From: an uncultured Sutterella sp.
GTDB taxonomy: Bacteria; Pseudomonadota; Gammaproteobacteria; Burkholderiales; Burkholderiaceae_F
Length of the DNA: 32,587 nt
Assembly (NCBI GenBank): GCA_900767875.1
Contig: CAAGAT010000073.1
Span: 1 to 32,587 of the forward strand
Direction of reading: 5' to 3'
Part shown: one piece after another, positions 7,033 to 15,481 of the stretch
Position numbering within the stretch: position 1 is the stretch's first letter
How the letters are laid out: the number at the start of each line of letters is the position of its first letter
Made by a program: the position numbers and the translations under genes
The notes under the pieces: generated by a model
What the model was told of the DNA's origin: nothing
The model's input: the letters and a program-made list of their open reading frames with translations, nothing else
Databases searched by the model: none

Positions 7033-7359
7033 GAATTGGTGATTTCGCTCATCTACACCTACTCGCACTACGGCTTTGCGTCCGTCACGGCCCGCATTTC
7101 GGCCATGTACGGCGCCTTCGTCGCGGTGGCGGTGGCCTGCGGCACTCCGGCGCTGATGGTGGCGGTGGCCTTCGGCATCTTCTCGAACCTGCCGATTTCG
7201 CTCACGCACTACGGCAACGGTGCCGCTCCCGTGTCCTTCGGCGCAGGCTACGTCAGCCAGGGCGAATGGTGGAAGAACGGTTTCGTCATCACGACCATCA
7301 ACACCATCGTTTGGCTCACCGTCGGTCTGGCCTGGTGGAAGGTCATCGGCCTGTACTGA
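7033..7359 (+). pseudogene. 3' remnant of a DASS-family dicarboxylate/citrate transporter
   Basis: About 108 codons encode the C-terminal end of a divalent anion:Na+ symporter of the DASS/CitT type: SHYGFASVTARISAMYG, then SLTHYGNGAAPVSFGAGYVS, WWKNGF and a final hydrophobic helix ending WWKVIGLY. Full-length members have roughly 450-480 residues, so three quarters of the gene, including the first Na+/substrate motif, is missing. The frame stays open 19 codons upstream to a TTG but those codons do not look like the family. The surviving part has no stop or frameshift and normal GC-rich codon use, so the loss looks recent. Its place beside the TCA operon suggests the intact gene imported a TCA intermediate. 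Confidence 0.75.
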
Positions 7360-7395
7360 CCGGCAAAATCAATCAGCAATCAGTCGTTTGACACG

Positions 7396-7437
7396 GCGGC
7401 CGCAGGAGGTTTTCTTTCCGCGGCCGCTTTCGTTTTT
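7396..7437 (+). terminator. Terminator of the lost transporter gene
   Basis: Two copies of the palindromic GCGGCCGC (7396-7403 and 7420-7427) can pair across a 16-base loop and are followed by a T-rich tail at 7428-7437. It lies 36 bases past the transporter stop codon. Confidence 0.6.
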
Positions 7438-7449
7438 CCCGGAACCGCA

Positions 7450-7493
7450 AAGAAAAACCGCAAGCCCCTGATTTTTCAGGGATTCCTGCGGTT
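7450..7493 (-). terminator. Terminator of tRNA-Leu
   Basis: On the minus strand AACCGCA (7487-7493) pairs with TGCGGTT (7456-7462), with an inner CCCTGA/TCAGGG stem, followed by a T-rich tail. It begins 5 bases past the tRNA CCA. Confidence 0.7.
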
Positions 7494-7497
7494 ATCA

Positions 7498-7581
7498 TGG
7501 TGCCCGAAGCGGGACTCGAACCCGCACGCCAAAGGCCAAGGATTTTAAGTCCTTTGCGTCTACCGGTTTCGCCATTCGGGC
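7498..7581 (-). tRNA. tRNA-Leu (anticodon TAA)
   Basis: Read on the minus strand, the acceptor stem GCCCGAA (from 7581) pairs with TTCGGGC (7502-7508). A discriminator A and encoded CCA end at 7498. The anticodon loop reads CTTAAAA with anticodon TAA on a GGA/TCC-type stem. A variable arm characteristic of class II leucine tRNAs and the T-arm GCGGGTTCGAGTCCCGC are present. Total length including CCA is 84 nt. Confidence 0.95.
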
Positions 7582-7611
7582 GGCATTTTTGCTGCCGAAG
7601 ATCTGCGGCAT

Positions 7612-7627
7612 TAAAATCATGATTTTA
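7612..7627. promoter_or_regulatory. 16-bp perfect palindrome between tRNA-Leu and the export operon
   Basis: TAAAATCATGATTTTA is a perfect palindrome 30 bases behind the tRNA-Leu 5' end and 32 bases before the ATG of the TolC-like gene. On the minus strand it overlaps a TATAAA-like -10 suited to the tRNA. Candidate operator for the divergent export operon. Confidence 0.35.
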
Positions 7628-7659
7628 TAGAAATTCCTCTTCCGAGAAAAGCCTTGACG

Positions 7660-9075
7660 ATGACCCATCATCCTCTCATCGCGCTTGCGCTGTCGGCCTT
7701 TTGCGCCGCGTCGGCTCACGCCCAGACGGCGGCGCTTGATTTTTCGCAGGCCCGGCGCCTGGCGCACGACCGTGTGGACGCCATCAAAATGGAAGCGGCC
7801 GAAACGGCCCAGCGCCAGAGCGCAGCCAAGAGCGCCCGCAGCCTGCACGGTCCCAAGATCAGCCTCGATGCCAAACAGATCTGGGGCCGCAAGACCCTGG
7901 ACTTGGGAACCGTCAACGTCGGCCAGCTGGCCGGCTCCCTATTGCCGGGCAACGTGGTGTCGGGCAATCAGCAGATTGCGCAGATCATCGGCGCGATGAA
8001 GCCCATCGACCTTTACTACGAGGACGACATCGGCGGTCCGCGTGCGGCCATCACGGCCGAACTGCCCCTTTACATGGGCGGGGCCATCAACGCCAAGGTG
8101 CGGGCGGCCGACGAGGCCGTGATCGAATCGCAGGCCAAAACGCAGGCCAAGCGCGACACGATCGACACCGAACTTGTGCAGAAGTACTTTGCCGTGCAGC
8201 TCGCGCGCAGCGTCGAGCGCCTGCGCCAAGACATGCTCGAGCAGCAGGAATTCGAAGTCACCAAGGCCCTGCGTTTTGAAAAGGCGGGCACGATCAGCAA
8301 GCTCGAGCGCATGGCCGTGCAGGTCAACCGCGACACGGCCAAACGAGAACTCCTGGACGCGCAGACCAACCGTCGCGTGGCCGAAAGCGAACTCGCGGGC
8401 CTTTTGCGTGAAGAGCGCGTGGGCGAACTCACCAATCCCCTCTTTGTGGTCACCGACGACATCGGTTCGTTGAAGAGCTGGCAGGATAAGGCGCTGGGGC
8501 TGAGCCCGGTTCTCAAAGGCGTGCAGGCCGTGCGCCGTCAGGCCGAACAGGGCGTTACCGCGGCCAAGGCCGCTTGGCATCCGCAGGTGTACGCCTTTGG
8601 CGAGTACAACCTCATCAAGCACTACCTGACGATTCCCGAACCGGACTGGATCGCGGGCGTGGGCATCAAGTTCACGCTCTGGGACAACAAGGATCGAAAC
8701 GCCTCGATCGCCGCGGCCAACAGCCTCGTGAACAAGGCGCAGGCCGCGCACGACGAAGCGAGCAATCGCCTCATGACCGCCATCGAGACGGCGTACCTCA
8801 AGAGCAGCCGGGAGCGCGAATCCTATCGACTCACCGAATCGACCCTGGCGCTGGCGCAGGAAAACCTTCGCCTGCGTGAAAAAAGCTTTGCCGAAGGTCT
8901 TTCCACGGCCGACGACGTCAACGACGCGCGCAACAAGCTTTTGGCCGCCCAGATCGCCCGGCGCGTGGCCGCCTACCGATTCGTCGTGGCCTGGGCCATG
9001 CTCAATGCCGCCTCGGGCGACATGAACGCCTTTGAAGAATCCGTCACCCGACAAACCAATCTTTTCGAGCGCTAA
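7660..9075 (+). CDS. TolC-like outer membrane efflux factor
   Basis: Predicted outer membrane channel of a tripartite exporter. The 471-residue product begins with a signal peptide (residues 1 to about 21, cut after AHA) and has the two-fold repeat of the OEP/TolC family: an N-terminal helical half with SQARRLAHDRVDAIKM and a C-terminal half with the typical YLKSSRERESYRL and RLREKSFAEGLSTADDVNDARNKLLAAQIAR near residues 390-430. The ATG at 7660 is preferred over a TTG two codons earlier; neither has a strong ribosome binding site. It is first in a five-gene operon, 6 bases before the HlyD-like gene. The substrate is unknown. Confidence 0.85.
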   Translation: MTHHPLIALALSAFCAASAHAQTAALDFSQARRLAHDRVDAIKMEAAETAQRQSAAKSARSLHGPKISLDAKQIWGRKTLDLGTVNVGQLAGSLLPGNVVSGNQQIAQIIGAMKPIDLYYEDDIGGPRAAITAELPLYMGGAINAKVRAADEAVIESQAKTQAKRDTIDTELVQKYFAVQLARSVERLRQDMLEQQEFEVTKALRFEKAGTISKLERMAVQVNRDTAKRELLDAQTNRRVAESELAGLLREERVGELTNPLFVVTDDIGSLKSWQDKALGLSPVLKGVQAVRRQAEQGVTAAKAAWHPQVYAFGEYNLIKHYLTIPEPDWIAGVGIKFTLWDNKDRNASIAAANSLVNKAQAAHDEASNRLMTAIETAYLKSSRERESYRLTESTLALAQENLRLREKSFAEGLSTADDVNDARNKLLAAQIARRVAAYRFVVAWAMLNAASGDMNAFEESVTRQTNLFER

Positions 9076-9081
9076 TTCAAA

Positions 9082-10077
9082 ATGAGTGAATCCAACCGTC
9101 CCGTCGCCAAAGCCCTCGTTGCCGCCGCGGTCGGCGCCGGTCTACTTGCCTTTATCGGGATTGGCCTTTACAAGGCCGCCACGCCTGCGCCCGCTCCCCT
9201 GCAGGGGCAGGTGGACGCGCGCACCATCGAAGTGGCACCCAAGATCCCGGGCCGCATTGAGGAAGTGCTCGTCAAAGAAGGCGACATGGTCGAAGCCGGC
9301 GCCGTGCTCGCGCGCATCGGCATTCCCGAAATCTCGGCCAAGCTCAATCAAGTCAAGGCCCAGCAGGACGCGGCCGACGCCAAGGCTCGCTTGGTGGAGG
9401 AAGGCGCCCGCGAGGAAAAGATCCGCGAAGCCCGCTCCATGTACGAAAGCGCCTCGGGTCAGCTCAAGCTCGCGCGCAAGACCTTCGAACGCGTCGACTC
9501 GCTTTATAAGGAAGGCCTCGTGTCCAGCCAAAAGCACGACGAAGCGCGTGCGGCGCTTGAAACGGCTGCGGGCATGACCCGCGCCGCCCAAAGCGTCTAT
9601 GAGATGGCCAAGACGGGCGCACGCGCCGACGAGAAGAAGGCCGCGCAGGCTCTGGCCCAGCAGGCCGCCTCGGGAGTGGCCGAAGTCAAGAGTCTGGCCG
9701 AAGAAAGCTGCCTGCGTGCGCCGCGCAAGGGGGAAGTTACCCGCGTCGTGCTGCACGCCGGCGAAGTGACGCCCGCGGGCTTTCCGCTCGTCACGCTCCT
9801 GGATCACTCCGACAAATGGGTGGTCTTCAACATTCGCGAAAACGAACTCACGCAGATTCGCATCGGCACGCGCCTGACGGCGCAGGTTCCCGCCCTGGGC
9901 CTGACAAACGCCGCCTTTGACGTGTACTGGATCAGCCCGCGGGCCGACTACGCCACCTGGCGCTCGACCCGTCAGTCCACGGGCTACGACGTGCGCACCT
10001 TTGAAGTGCGCGCCCGTCCCGTTGAGGCCATGCCCGACCTGCGTCCGGGCATGAGCGTGATCGTTGAGCGCAAGTAA
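9082..10077 (+). CDS. HlyD/EmrA-family periplasmic adaptor
   Basis: Membrane fusion protein expected to link the inner membrane permease to the TolC-like channel. The 331 residues show one N-terminal membrane helix (about 11-32), a split lipoyl domain starting at VDARTIEVAPKIPGRIEEVLV and resuming near CLRAPRKGEVTRVVLHAGEV, a long alanine-rich coiled-coil hairpin (about 90-205) and a C-terminal beta-barrel ending LRPGMSVIVERK. It resembles YbhG/YhiI-type adaptors of ABC-2 exporters. The ribosome binding site is poor, so translation probably depends on the upstream gene, whose stop lies 6 bases away. Confidence 0.85.
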   Translation: MSESNRPVAKALVAAAVGAGLLAFIGIGLYKAATPAPAPLQGQVDARTIEVAPKIPGRIEEVLVKEGDMVEAGAVLARIGIPEISAKLNQVKAQQDAADAKARLVEEGAREEKIREARSMYESASGQLKLARKTFERVDSLYKEGLVSSQKHDEARAALETAAGMTRAAQSVYEMAKTGARADEKKAAQALAQQAASGVAEVKSLAEESCLRAPRKGEVTRVVLHAGEVTPAGFPLVTLLDHSDKWVVFNIRENELTQIRIGTRLTAQVPALGLTNAAFDVYWISPRADYATWRSTRQSTGYDVRTFEVRARPVEAMPDLRPGMSVIVERK

Positions 10078-10099
10078 TTCGCGCCGCTGCGAGAGGCTC

Positions 10100-12484
10100 A
10101 TGGCGTCCGTTTTCTCCGACTTTGCCCGCTCCTTTGTGCGGGAAGCCCGCACCACGGCGGCCACTCCGCTGCTGTGGCTTACCGGCATCGTCATGCCCAT
10201 TTTCTGGTGTGTGGCCCTGGCCGCGGTTTTTGCCACGGGTCTGATGCGCGGCATCCCGGTGGGGCTCGTGGACGCCGACAACTCCTTTGAAAGCCGCGAG
10301 CTTGTGCGCGCGCTCGAGGCCGTGCCCTCGGTCGACTTCGTCAACTACGAAAACACACGGGCCGCCACGGCCGATCTGGCCTCGGGCCAAATCTTCGGCC
10401 TGCTCGTTTTCGGGCGCGACTGGAGCCAAAAGAGTGCGGGCAGCCGCTCGGACTCGGCCATGGAGCTGTACCTCAATAAGAGCTACTACCCGATTGCCAC
10501 CACGATCGAGACGGACGTCAAACTGGCCCTCTCGACGATCAAAACCGAAAAGCTTTTGGAAAGCGCCGCCGCGGTGGGCGGCGGTGTGGCGGGCGCGCGC
10601 GAGCGTCTGGCGGTTTTCAATGCCGACGTGCTGATCGCAGGCAACCCGGCCCTAAACTTCAAGGCGTATCTACTCACGACCCTCGTGCCGGGTGTGCTGG
10701 CGCTGGCGGCGATCCTGACCTGTGTCGGGTCTCTGACGCGTGAATGGCGCCAAGGGCGCGTCAATGCGCTGTTGGCCTCGGAAAAGAACCTGCGCAGCAC
10801 TCTTTTCGGCCGCATGGTCTTTTGGTGGGTGGTCTACGGCCTCATGGGCCTGGCGTACCTGGCCTGGTTTGCGGGCTGGGAAGGCTGGGGCGTGCAGGGG
10901 AGCCTGACGGCCTGGGCCGTGGGCATGCTCCTTTTTTTGGCGAGCATGCCGGCGCAGGCCATGCTCTACACGAGTCTGGCCCCCTCCTGGATTCTGGCCA
11001 TGTCCGTGGCGATCGGCACCACCGCGCCGATCTTTCCCTTCACGGGCTTTTCCTTTCCCTTGGACTCCATGGATTCGTTTGCGCAACTGCTCGGGCAGTT
11101 CCTGCCCCTGACCTGGTACGTGCGCATTCACTCCACGCAGTGGGTGGTGGGCAGTGACTGGCCCCACACGCTCTATCTGCTGGGCATGCTCTCGCTCTTT
11201 GTAGTGGTGCCGGCCGTTGTGGCGCTGACGATTTTCCCGCGCCGCCTGCGCACCTGGGCCTTTGAGGAAGCGCACCCCAAGAGCGCTCACCCCGATCCCG
11301 AACCGCAGGGCTTTGCCTCGCTGGTCGGTGCGGTTTTGCGCCGCGGCGCCTTTACCCGCGACACGTTCATGATCTTTATCGTGGCCGTGGCCTTTTACCT
11401 GCTCTTTTACGCCTGGCCCTACGCCGCGCAAACCATCACGAGCGTGCAGACGGCCGTGGTGGACCTTGACCGCAGTGCCGCCAGCCGCGCCCTCATCGAG
11501 CGCATCCGTTCGGTCACCATGATCGACGTGATGGCCGTCACCACCGACCGCGCCGTCGGGCAAGCGCTCTACAAGAGCGAAAAGGCCGCCGCCGTCATCA
11601 CAATCGAAGAAAGCTTCGAGCAGAACCTGTTGGCGGGCAAACACACGGCCGTATCCCTGACGGCCAACGGGGCCTACCCCGTCAAGGCCCGCGCGGTGAT
11701 GTCCGGTCTCATGGGCGTGGTGGGCGAAGCCTCGGCCGCCGAGGCCGCCCTCAATCTGGTGCGCGTCGGCGCCCCCTTGGAGACCGTCAAGAAGATCGCC
11801 TCGGCCCCCGTGAGCCTGGTGGACGTCAACCTTTTTAATCCCCTGTCGGGTTACGCCAGCTACATCGTCTCGGCCGTGATGCCCGTCATCATTCAGGCCG
11901 TCATTCTCGTGAGCATCGTGATGAGTTTGGGCGGGTGGCTGGCGCGCGAGAGCGCCCCGGGCGTGCTGCGCGCGATTTTGCGACGCCCCCTGGGGTTCGC
12001 GGCCCTTTTTGCCGCCTTCTGGCTCTACACGGTGGTCTGGCTCGGCTATGCCTTGGGGCCCGACTTCGTTCTCTTTGACTTTGCCTCGATGCAAAACCCG
12101 ATCGGCACGCTTGTGACCGTCGCCCTTTTTGCCGCCTGCGTGGTCTGCTTCGGTTTGGCGGTGACCTTTGCCATGGGCACCAACGCCTACGGGGCACAGT
12201 TCTTTGTGGTGATTTCGGCACCCTCGCTCTTTTTGTCGGGCGTCGTGCATCCGCTCTTTGACATGACCCCCGCAGCCCTGGGTCTGCGGCTTTTGCTGCC
12301 CTCCACCCCGGGCATCAACGCGATGGTGGCCGTCTCACAAAACGCGGCGCCCTTGTCGGCCGTCGGCGGCCATCTGCTGCACCTGGTCATTCTCACACTC
12401 GCCTACGGGGCTCTGGCCTATTGGCTCTACCGCCGCCGCGCCCGCAAGACCCTGCTTATTCAAAGGCCGGAGGCGGCGGCATGA
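10100..12484 (+). CDS. Fused double ABC-2-type permease
   Basis: An inner membrane protein of 794 residues made of two homologous ABC-2 (ABC2_membrane_3-like) units in tandem. Each has a first membrane helix (TPLLWLTGIVMPIFWCVALA near residue 22; FMIFIVAVAFYLLFYAWPYA near 425), a periplasmic domain of about 150-170 residues opening with a VGLVDAD / AVVDLDR strand, and then five or so membrane helices. E. coli relatives (YbhS/YbhR, YhhJ) are single units of about 370-380 residues that work with an ABC ATPase. No ATP-binding domain is fused here and none is encoded nearby. The ATG at 10100 has GAGAGG just upstream and lies 23 bases past the HlyD-like gene. Substrate and energy source are unknown. 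Confidence 0.8.
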   Translation: MASVFSDFARSFVREARTTAATPLLWLTGIVMPIFWCVALAAVFATGLMRGIPVGLVDADNSFESRELVRALEAVPSVDFVNYENTRAATADLASGQIFGLLVFGRDWSQKSAGSRSDSAMELYLNKSYYPIATTIETDVKLALSTIKTEKLLESAAAVGGGVAGARERLAVFNADVLIAGNPALNFKAYLLTTLVPGVLALAAILTCVGSLTREWRQGRVNALLASEKNLRSTLFGRMVFWWVVYGLMGLAYLAWFAGWEGWGVQGSLTAWAVGMLLFLASMPAQAMLYTSLAPSWILAMSVAIGTTAPIFPFTGFSFPLDSMDSFAQLLGQFLPLTWYVRIHSTQWVVGSDWPHTLYLLGMLSLFVVVPAVVALTIFPRRLRTWAFEEAHPKSAHPDPEPQGFASLVGAVLRRGAFTRDTFMIFIVAVAFYLLFYAWPYAAQTITSVQTAVVDLDRSAASRALIERIRSVTMIDVMAVTTDRAVGQALYKSEKAAAVITIEESFEQNLLAGKHTAVSLTANGAYPVKARAVMSGLMGVVGEASAAEAALNLVRVGAPLETVKKIASAPVSLVDVNLFNPLSGYASYIVSAVMPVIIQAVILVSIVMSLGGWLARESAPGVLRAILRRPLGFAALFAAFWLYTVVWLGYALGPDFVLFDFASMQNPIGTLVTVALFAACVVCFGLAVTFAMGTNAYGAQFFVVISAPSLFLSGVVHPLFDMTPAALGLRLLLPSTPGINAMVAVSQNAAPLSAVGGHLLHLVILTLAYGALAYWLYRRRARKTLLIQRPEAAA

Positions 12485-13614
12485 CGCAAAGCGCAACGGC
12501 AGACCTGACGCTTTTCGTGTACGGCACGGGGGCGGGCTACAAGAGCATCCCGGCCCTGGAGGATCGCCCCTCGGCCGATCTCACCGACGAGAGCAACCGC
12601 CTGCTCTTTTTGCGCTCGCCCGAGCAATTTTTTTCGCTCTACGCGCAGGGCACGACACTCGTGAACGCCCACCGTGCCCGTGGTTTTTTGGCCCAGGCCC
12701 TCGCGTACCTGACGACGCACCGCGAAGGGAAACTCACCGCCGCCGGGCGCTTTTCACCGCAAGCGATCGCGCAGGCCCAAGCGCGGGCGCAGGAGTCGGG
12801 CATGTCCCTGACGGTCACCACCCTGCCCGAGCCGCGGCTTTTCCAGGCGCAGGTGAGCCAAACACGCCTCGTGGGCTTTGTCCCCTGCTCGGGCTTTGCC
12901 GACGAGCTGCAGGCCCTGGGCGCGTGCCTGGCGCCGGGCTTTGGCGTGCGCGGGGCCGAGCACTGGACGAATCTTTGGAAAACCGACGTGCTGGTGCCGG
13001 CCCTTGAAGCGGGCGTGCGCAAGCGCGACGCCTTTTTTGCCGCCGCCCGTGAAATGGCCCGTCAAACGGGCGCTGGCGTCAACTACAGCGCCATCGGCCG
13101 AGAGCTCGGCATTCCGGGCGTGACCGTACGCGAGTGGATGGCCCTCCTCAGGGAGCTTTGCGTCGTCGACGTCATCGAGGCCCTCAACTGCAAACCGGCG
13201 CGTCGGACTCTGGATCGCCCCAAACTTATCTGGCGCCATCCGGGCTTTGGGCTGTGGCTTACCGGCCAAATGATTCGCCCGAGCGGCGCGCTGTGCCGCG
13301 CCTTTTTTGAAAACGCGGTGGCGCTGGCCCTCACGGACGCCTATCCGAGCGCCAGACTTCGTCACTTTGCCGACACCAACGCGGTGACCTGTCCACTGCT
13401 CTTAGACAGAGCCGGTTTTCTGCAGGCCTTTTACATCGTCGAAAACGAGGCCGAGCGCGACACGGCTCTGCGCCACCACAAGTCCATCCTCAGAACCGGG
13501 AAAGTGGCCGCCGAGGCCGCCCTCATCGACTTCGTCTCTCTTGCCTCCCCCGCTCGTGTAAGCTACGAGCCGACGGCGGCCGCAACGGCTCAGGCCGTCC
13601 GCGACTCTCATTAG
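12481..13614 (+). CDS. DUF4143-like protein with degenerate ATPase region
   Basis: A 377-residue probably cytoplasmic protein; no signal peptide or membrane helix is evident. Residues about 195-290 (NYSAIGRELGIPGVTVREW, then RPKLIWRHPGFGLWLTGQ) resemble the DUF4143 winged-helix region at the C-terminus of a family of AAA-type ATPases. The N-terminus contains VYGTGAGYKS, which looks like a Walker A but has an extra Tyr before the Lys, and no Walker B aspartates are evident, so ATP hydrolysis is doubtful. The start overlaps the permease stop in an ATGA arrangement, a strong sign of coupled translation and shared function. It could be a regulator or scaffold of the exporter; that is inference. 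Confidence 0.5.
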   Translation: MTQSATADLTLFVYGTGAGYKSIPALEDRPSADLTDESNRLLFLRSPEQFFSLYAQGTTLVNAHRARGFLAQALAYLTTHREGKLTAAGRFSPQAIAQAQARAQESGMSLTVTTLPEPRLFQAQVSQTRLVGFVPCSGFADELQALGACLAPGFGVRGAEHWTNLWKTDVLVPALEAGVRKRDAFFAAAREMARQTGAGVNYSAIGRELGIPGVTVREWMALLRELCVVDVIEALNCKPARRTLDRPKLIWRHPGFGLWLTGQMIRPSGALCRAFFENAVALALTDAYPSARLRHFADTNAVTCPLLLDRAGFLQAFYIVENEAERDTALRHHKSILRTGKVAAEAALIDFVSLASPARVSYEPTAAATAQAVRDSH

Positions 13615-13624
13615 GAAATCCACC

Positions 13625-14092
13625 ATGGCAAATCGTTTGACGGCCCCGGCCGTCGCCGCCGTCTGCGCGGCGCTTCTTTCGGGCTGCGGCTCAATGCTCA
13701 CGACGCTTCAGCAGACCGCCACCTTCTCCGACGTCGAGAAAATCGACTACAACCTCTATCGCCTCTCGGGCACCCGCCCCGACCGCAATCAGGAACTGCG
13801 TCTGCGCGACTACCTGTACGAGCGCGCCAATCAGTTCTGCCGCCGCACCGACCAGGGCGCGCAGCTTCTGGATGCCGTCTCGGGTAAGAACCCGGCCGGC
13901 GAGGGCGTGCGTGCCGAACTGGTGTTTCGCTGCGTGGGCCGCATAAAGGGCCCGCAAGTCGAATTCGTCGACAATTCACCCGAAGCCGACCTCAAGCGGC
14001 AGGAAGAGGCGCGCCGAGCCAAGGAAAAGGCTGAGGAAGAATCCGAAAAGGTCGCTGAACAGGCCGCCAAGCAGGATCAAAGCGCCCCATAA
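13625..14092 (+). CDS. Small putative lipoprotein
   Basis: A 155-residue product with a lipoprotein signal peptide and lipobox LLSGC (Cys at residue 21), so probably membrane anchored facing the periplasm. A short mixed domain follows with three further cysteines (FCRRT, FRCVGR), and then a highly charged Lys/Glu/Ala coiled-coil tail from about residue 118. AGGAAAT precedes the ATG. It starts 10 bases past the DUF4143-like gene and ends before a strong terminator, so it is the last gene of the export operon. I do not recognise the family. Confidence 0.65.
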   Translation: MANRLTAPAVAAVCAALLSGCGSMLTTLQQTATFSDVEKIDYNLYRLSGTRPDRNQELRLRDYLYERANQFCRRTDQGAQLLDAVSGKNPAGEGVRAELVFRCVGRIKGPQVEFVDNSPEADLKRQEEARRAKEKAEEESEKVAEQAAKQDQSAP

Positions 14093-14114
14093 CGCGCCCT
14101 GCCCCACGACGCTC

Positions 14115-14150
14115 AAAAGCCCCGACTCTTGTGAGGAGATCGGGGCTTTT
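14115..14150. terminator. Bidirectional terminator between the export operon and fabF
   Basis: AAAAGCCCCGA (14115-14125) and TCGGGGCTTTT (14140-14150) are perfect inverted copies. The T4 and A4 ends allow termination of both the plus-strand export operon and the converging minus-strand fabF transcript. Confidence 0.88.
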
Positions 14151-14196
14151 GCTTGAGGCGGCGGGACGGCCGAGCGGCCCTCCGTATCGGCTCAGA

Positions 14197-15432
14197 TTAG
14201 AGCTTCTTGAAGACCAGCGTGGCGTTGGTGCCGCCGAAGCCGAAGTTGTTCTTGACGGCCGCACGGATCGTCATGGCCTTGGGCTCGTTCTTGCACACGT
14301 TGATGCAGCACTCGGGGTCCTGGTTGACGAGGTTGATCGTCGGGGGAGCCACCTGATCGCGGATCGCCAGCACCGTAAAGACGCTTTCGATGCCGCCGGC
14401 GCCGCCCAGAAGGTGCCCCGTGGCGCCCTTGGTGGAACTGACCACGAGCTTGTCGGTGTGCTCGCCGAAGACTTCACGCACGGCCTTGGACTCGTTGACG
14501 TCGCCCACGGACGTGGAGGTGCCGTGCGCGTTCAGATAATCGATGTCCTCGGGCGCAAGGCCCGCGTGCTTGAGCGCCAGGCGCATCGAGCGCACCGGAC
14601 CGTCCGTCGAAGGCGTGGTGATGTGGTGCGCATCCCCCGACAGGCCGTAGCCCACGAGTTCGCAATAGATCTTGGCGCCGCGCGCCACGGCGTGCTCGTA
14701 CTCTTCGAGAACGAGCAGACCGCAGCCTTCGCCCATCACGAAGCCGTCGCGGTCCGTGTCGAAGGGGCGAGAGGCGTGAGCCGGATCGTCGTTGCGGCGC
14801 GACAGGGCGTGCATGCTGTCAAAGCCGCCGATGCCCACCGGGCAAACCGTGCCTTCGCTGCCGCCCGCAAGCATCACGTCGGCATCGCCGCGGTGAATCA
14901 TCCAGGCCGCCTCGCCGATGGCGTGCAGACCCGTGGCGCAGGCCGTGACCGTGGCCACGTTCGGGCCGCGCAGGTTCTTGCTGATGCTCACCAGGCCGGA
15001 GGCCATGTTGATGATGCAGCCCGGAATCATGAAGGGAGAAATGCGGCGCGGACCGCGTTCGATCATGGCCTTGTGGTTGTCGCAGATGGTCTGCAGACCG
15101 CCGATGCCCGAACCGATGATGCAGCCGGCGCGGTCGCCCGCCTCGTCGTTGCCGACAAAGTCAAGGCCGGCGTCGTTGAGGGCCTGCGTGGCGGCCGCCG
15201 CGGCAAACTGCACGTAGCGGTCATAACGGCGGGCCTCCTTGGCCTGCAGGCCGCCGGCGGCCGGATCGAAGTCCTTGACTTCGCCGGCGATGCGGCAGCC
15301 GAATTCGGAAGCGTCAAACTGGGTGATCGGGCCGATGCCGCATTCACCTGCCAAAAGAGCCTTCCAGCTCGATTCAACATTGAGCCCAAGCGGGGAAACC
15401 ATCCCCAAACCGGTCACAACCACACGGCGCAT
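14197..15432 (-). CDS. fabF: 3-oxoacyl-ACP synthase II
   Basis: Elongating beta-ketoacyl-ACP synthase of type II fatty acid synthesis, condensing malonyl-ACP with acyl-ACP in the cytoplasm. The 411 residues match FabF in length. The catalytic Cys165 sits in TACATGLHAIGEA, and the two histidines are in NAHGTSTSVGD and KGATGHLLGGAGG. The N-terminus VVVTGLGMVSPLG is typical. AAGGAA lies about 10 bases before the ATG. It closes the fab cluster, separated from acpP by a hairpin terminator, and is followed by a terminator shared with the converging operon. Confidence 0.95.
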   Translation of the reverse strand: MRRVVVTGLGMVSPLGLNVESSWKALLAGECGIGPITQFDASEFGCRIAGEVKDFDPAAGGLQAKEARRYDRYVQFAAAAATQALNDAGLDFVGNDEAGDRAGCIIGSGIGGLQTICDNHKAMIERGPRRISPFMIPGCIINMASGLVSISKNLRGPNVATVTACATGLHAIGEAAWMIHRGDADVMLAGGSEGTVCPVGIGGFDSMHALSRRNDDPAHASRPFDTDRDGFVMGEGCGLLVLEEYEHAVARGAKIYCELVGYGLSGDAHHITTPSTDGPVRSMRLALKHAGLAPEDIDYLNAHGTSTSVGDVNESKAVREVFGEHTDKLVVSSTKGATGHLLGGAGGIESVFTVLAIRDQVAPPTINLVNQDPECCINVCKNEPKAMTIRAAVKNNFGFGGTNATLVFKKL

Positions 15433-15481
15433 CTTTCTTTATTCCTTCCCTGCGTAGCGCAGAAAACACAAAATTTTGGTT

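Noticed and set aside
10670..12250. A 526-codon open frame opposite the fused permease
   Set aside because: The plus-strand membrane protein is well supported; the antisense frame is low-complexity and lacks motifs.
12511..12545. Functional Walker A in the DUF4143-like protein
   Set aside because: The motif GTGAGYKS has a residue inserted between Gly and Lys and no matching Walker B is visible, so I do not call it an ATPase.
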